Assembly (NCBI GenBank): GCA_946223075.1
Contig: CAMILZ010000006.1
Span: forward strand, 37,280-101,279
Direction: 5' to 3'
DNA: 64,000 nt
DNA from: an uncultured Dermabacteraceae bacterium
GTDB taxonomy: Bacteria > Actinomycetota > Actinomycetes > Actinomycetales > Dermabacteraceae
The translations under genes were made by a program, and so were the position numbers. The notes below the pieces were generated by a model that had not been told where the DNA came from, ran no database searches, and worked only from the letters and a program-made list of their open reading frames with translations. Positions 61,706 to 64,000 of this stretch are shown here, piece by piece (the stretch's first letter is position 1; each line of letters opens with the position of its first letter).

Positions 61706-62497
61706 ATGCGCATTGCACGATTCACCACCGGCTCGAACCCGATGTTCGGCATCGTCCAAGAAAAGGACGGCGTGGACATGGTGTACGGGATCACGGGAGA
61801 CCCGCTCTACACCCAGATTCAGCCGAACGGCACGATCCTCCCGCTCGAGGACGTTCGCCTCCTCGCCCCGGTCATTCCTCGATCCAAGGTCGTTGGCGTC
61901 GGCAAAAACTACGCCGAACACGCCCGTGAGATGGGTGGCGAGGCCCCCGAGAGCCCGCTGATCTTCCTCAAGCCGAACACCTCCGTGATCGGCCCTAACG
62001 ACCCGGTCATCTACCCCTCGTACGCGAAGGAACTGAGCTTCGAGGCCGAGCTCGCGGTCGTCATCAAGACCCTCGCGAAGAACGTTCCCGCCGAACGCGC
62101 TGCCGACGTCACCCTCGGCTACACATGCGCGAACGACCTCACGGTGCGCGACGCGCAGCGCGAAGAGTCGCAGTGGTTCCGCGCGAAGGCGTTCGATACG
62201 TCCTGCCCTCTCGGCCCGTGGATCGAAACCGATCTCGACACTGCGAATGCGCGTATCCGCACTCGCGTGAACGGCGAGGTCAAGCAAGACGGCACGAGCG
62301 CCGACATGCTCCGTGCGATTCCCGAGCTCATTGAAGAGATCACGCGCTCCACCACGCTTTTGCCCGGTGACGTCATCCTCACCGGAACCCCCGCTGGCGT
62401 TGGACTTCTTCAAGCCGGCGACACCGTCGACATCGAGATTGACGGGCTCGGCACCCTGACCAACCGCGTCGTCACGCCCGAAGAACTCGAGGCCTAA
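61706..62497 (+). CDS. fumarylacetoacetate hydrolase family protein
   Basis: The FAH fold hydrolyses, decarboxylates or isomerises 2-keto acid-type compounds with a bound divalent metal. The 263-aa protein has VGVGKNYAEHAREMG, IFLKPNTSVIG, the metal glutamates in SFEAELAVVI and the late ILTGTPAGVG motif. The position just before gltX is the same as in Mycobacterium (Rv2993c next to gltS). Its substrate is not known. Confidence 0.9.
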   Translation: MRIARFTTGSNPMFGIVQEKDGVDMVYGITGDPLYTQIQPNGTILPLEDVRLLAPVIPRSKVVGVGKNYAEHAREMGGEAPESPLIFLKPNTSVIGPNDPVIYPSYAKELSFEAELAVVIKTLAKNVPAERAADVTLGYTCANDLTVRDAQREESQWFRAKAFDTSCPLGPWIETDLDTANARIRTRVNGEVKQDGTSADMLRAIPELIEEITRSTTLLPGDVILTGTPAGVGLLQAGDTVDIEIDGLGTLTNRVVTPEELEA

Positions 62498-62547
62498 AAC
62501 CACATCCGGGGCTCTGCCCCTCCAACCTCCCGAAGGAGAACAATTAC

Positions 62548-64000
62548 GTGAGCGCTGAGAACATCGATCTCGCGGCCCTTCCCACCCTTGACAGCACACG
62601 CGGCCACGAAGAGGTCCGCGTGCGCTTTTGCCCGTCGCCCACCGGCACGCCCCACATCGGCATGGTGCGCACGGCGCTTTTTAACTGGGCCTACGCGAAG
62701 CGCACGGGCGGCACGCTCGTGTTCCGCATCGAAGACACCGACCAGGCACGCGACAGCGAGGAGAGCTACAACCAGCTCCTTGACGCGATGCGCTGGCTCG
62801 GTATCACGTGGGACGAAGGTGTCGACGCTGGCGGCAACGACGGCCCCTACCGCCAGTCGCAGCGCGGGGATATCTACCAGGACGTCATCCAGAAGCTCAA
62901 GGACGGCGGCTTCATCTACGAGTCGTTCTCGACGCCCGAGGAGATTCAGCAGCGCCACATTGCCGCCGGCCGTCCCAAGGAGTCGGGCTACGACGGTTTC
63001 GACCGCGACCTCACCGAGGAGCAGAAGGCCGCGTTCCGTGCCGAGGGCCGCGAGCCCGTATGGCGCGTGCGTATGCCCGATGAGGACATCACCTTCAACG
63101 ACCTCGTGCGCGGCGAGATCACGTTCAAGGCAGGCTCGACCCCCGACTACGTGGTCGTGCGTGCGAATGGTCAGCCGCTCTACCCGCTCACGAACCCCGT
63201 CGACGACGCGCTCATGGGGATCACCCACGTGCTGCGCGGCGAGGACATCCTGAGCTCGACTCCCCGCCAGATTGTGCTGTACGAAGCGCTCAAGAAGATC
63301 GGCATCGCGAAGTTCACGCCCGAATACGCGCACCTTCCGTACGTCATGGGCGAAGGCAACAAGAAGCTCTCAAAGCGCGATCCGGAATCGAGCCTCTTCC
63401 TCTACCGGGACGAGGGCTTTGTGCCCGAGGGCATGATCAACTACCTCTCGCTTCTTGGCTGGGGTTACAGCGGCGACCAGGACATCTTCACACGCGAGCA
63501 GTTCGTTGCGAAGTTTGATGTCGCCGACGTCAATCCGAATCCCGCGCGCGTGGACTACAAGAAGGCCCTCGCGATCAACGCCGACCATATGCGTATGCTC
63601 GACGAGGCGGAGTTCACCGAGCGTATGATTCCCTACCTCGAGAAGGCCGGTGTGGTCTCCACGCCGATCACCGAGGATGAGCGCACGCTTCTCGCGAAGG
63701 CCACCCCTCTCGTGCAGCCGCGCATGAACCTCCTCGGCGAAGCCCCGGGCATGCTGCGCTTCCTGTTCATTGACGACGCCGACCTCGTAATCGAAGAAGA
63801 CGCCCTCAAGAAGCTCGGCGACGACCCGGTCTCCGTGGTGCGCCGTGCGGTCGAGGTCATCGAAGAGGGCGGCAAGGACAACTTCACGACCGAGAAGCTC
63901 GAAGCGTCGCTGCGCGCGGCCATCATCGAGGGCATGGGCGTCAAGCCGCGCCTCGCGTTCGGCCCGCTGCGCTCGGGCATCTCGGGTCGCCGCGTGAGCC
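62548..64000 (+). CDS. gltX: glutamyl-tRNA synthetase (runs off the window)
   Basis: GluRS charges tRNA(Glu), and in organisms relying on GatCAB also tRNA(Gln). The visible 484 codons have no stop, so the 3' end lies outside. Class I signatures are clear: CPSPTGTPHIGM (HIGH motif) and KKLSKRD (KMSKS). A GAAGGAG site precedes the GTG, which gives a short extension (about 25 residues) before the catalytic fold. With gatCAB present in the same window, a non-discriminating enzyme is likely, by inference. Confidence 0.95.
   Translation, partial: MSAENIDLAALPTLDSTRGHEEVRVRFCPSPTGTPHIGMVRTALFNWAYAKRTGGTLVFRIEDTDQARDSEESYNQLLDAMRWLGITWDEGVDAGGNDGPYRQSQRGDIYQDVIQKLKDGGFIYESFSTPEEIQQRHIAAGRPKESGYDGFDRDLTEEQKAAFRAEGREPVWRVRMPDEDITFNDLVRGEITFKAGSTPDYVVVRANGQPLYPLTNPVDDALMGITHVLRGEDILSSTPRQIVLYEALKKIGIAKFTPEYAHLPYVMGEGNKKLSKRDPESSLFLYRDEGFVPEGMINYLSLLGWGYSGDQDIFTREQFVAKFDVADVNPNPARVDYKKALAINADHMRMLDEAEFTERMIPYLEKAGVVSTPITEDERTLLAKATPLVQPRMNLLGEAPGMLRFLFIDDADLVIEEDALKKLGDDPVSVVRRAVEVIEEGGKDNFTTEKLEASLRAAIIEGMGVKPRLAFGPLRSGISGRRVS

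Noticed and set aside
1..64000. Mobile elements, CRISPR arrays, tRNA or rRNA genes
   Set aside because: Reading both strands I found no transposase, integrase, phage gene, regular short repeats or cloverleaf-type sequence; gene order and composition are uniform and core-like.

Overview
The window is about 64 kb of G+C-rich DNA (low-to-mid 60s % by eye) from the core chromosome of an actinobacterium. The block rpmE-prfA-prmC-sua5-wecA-like-atpI-atpBEFHAGDC matches the order known from Mycobacterium and other Actinobacteria. NucS, GlgE, an actinobacterial-type LigA, a two-domain AtpH, GatCAB with GluRS, and a Ski2-like helicase with a DUF3516-like tail all fit. The insertion in LigA and the general gene style suggest Micrococcales, perhaps Dermabacteraceae (Dermabacter/Brachybacterium-like); that placement is inference. 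I see no prophage, insertion sequence, CRISPR array, tRNA or rRNA. Genes are tightly packed: the longest gap without an annotated gene is about 250 bp (between the two AGCS symporters).

Layout. 1-12.1 kb (+): ribosomal protein L31, translation termination and tRNA modification genes, a polyprenyl-phosphate glycosyl-1-phosphate transferase, then the full F1Fo ATP synthase operon closed by a strong terminator. 12.1-14 kb (-): nucS and nagA. 14.1-17.3 kb (+): a poorly known envelope cluster (membrane protein, lipoprotein, cysteine-free thioredoxin/TPR protein). 17.4-23.9 kb (-): glgX-glgE-glgB for alpha-glucan metabolism. 24-29.3 kb (+): a Bat-like operon (MoxR, DUF58, short membrane protein, two VWA proteins, TPR protein) that runs by gene overlap into a cysteine desulfurase, followed by mnmA and a MetE-like protein without cysteines. 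32.8-36.8 kb (-): a second MoxR/DUF58 operon with DUF4129-like and small membrane proteins. 37-43.6 kb (+): a membrane protein, ligA and gatCAB. 43.7-47.1 kb (+): tandem AGCS sodium/alanine symporter paralogues. 47.2-56.6 kb (+): branched-chain amino acid genes ilvD, ilvBNC, leuB, ilvE, cimA. 56.6-61.6 kb (-): EIIA-like protein, Ski2-like helicase, EEP-family phosphohydrolase/nuclease and an orphan 331-aa protein. 61.7-64 kb (+): FAH-family hydrolase and the 5' part of gltX.

Functional links. GatCAB together with a probably non-discriminating GluRS would supply Gln-tRNA(Gln). CimA with LeuB offers a pyruvate-based entry to isoleucine, and IlvBNCDE complete valine/isoleucine synthesis. The ilvB leader carries a classical attenuator: a 12-codon peptide with Ile-Leu-Leu-Ile-Val codons, mutually exclusive hairpins and a U-tract terminator. 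Several transcription units (nucS, ligA, gatC, the FAH gene, the 331-aa gene, perhaps ilvD) have a TANNNT -10 box only 6-7 nt before the start codon, which indicates leaderless mRNAs. The least understood parts, and the best places to look for new biology, are the two MoxR/VWA systems (one coupled to cysteine desulfurase), the 14.1-17.3 kb envelope cluster and the helicase/EEP/EIIA group.
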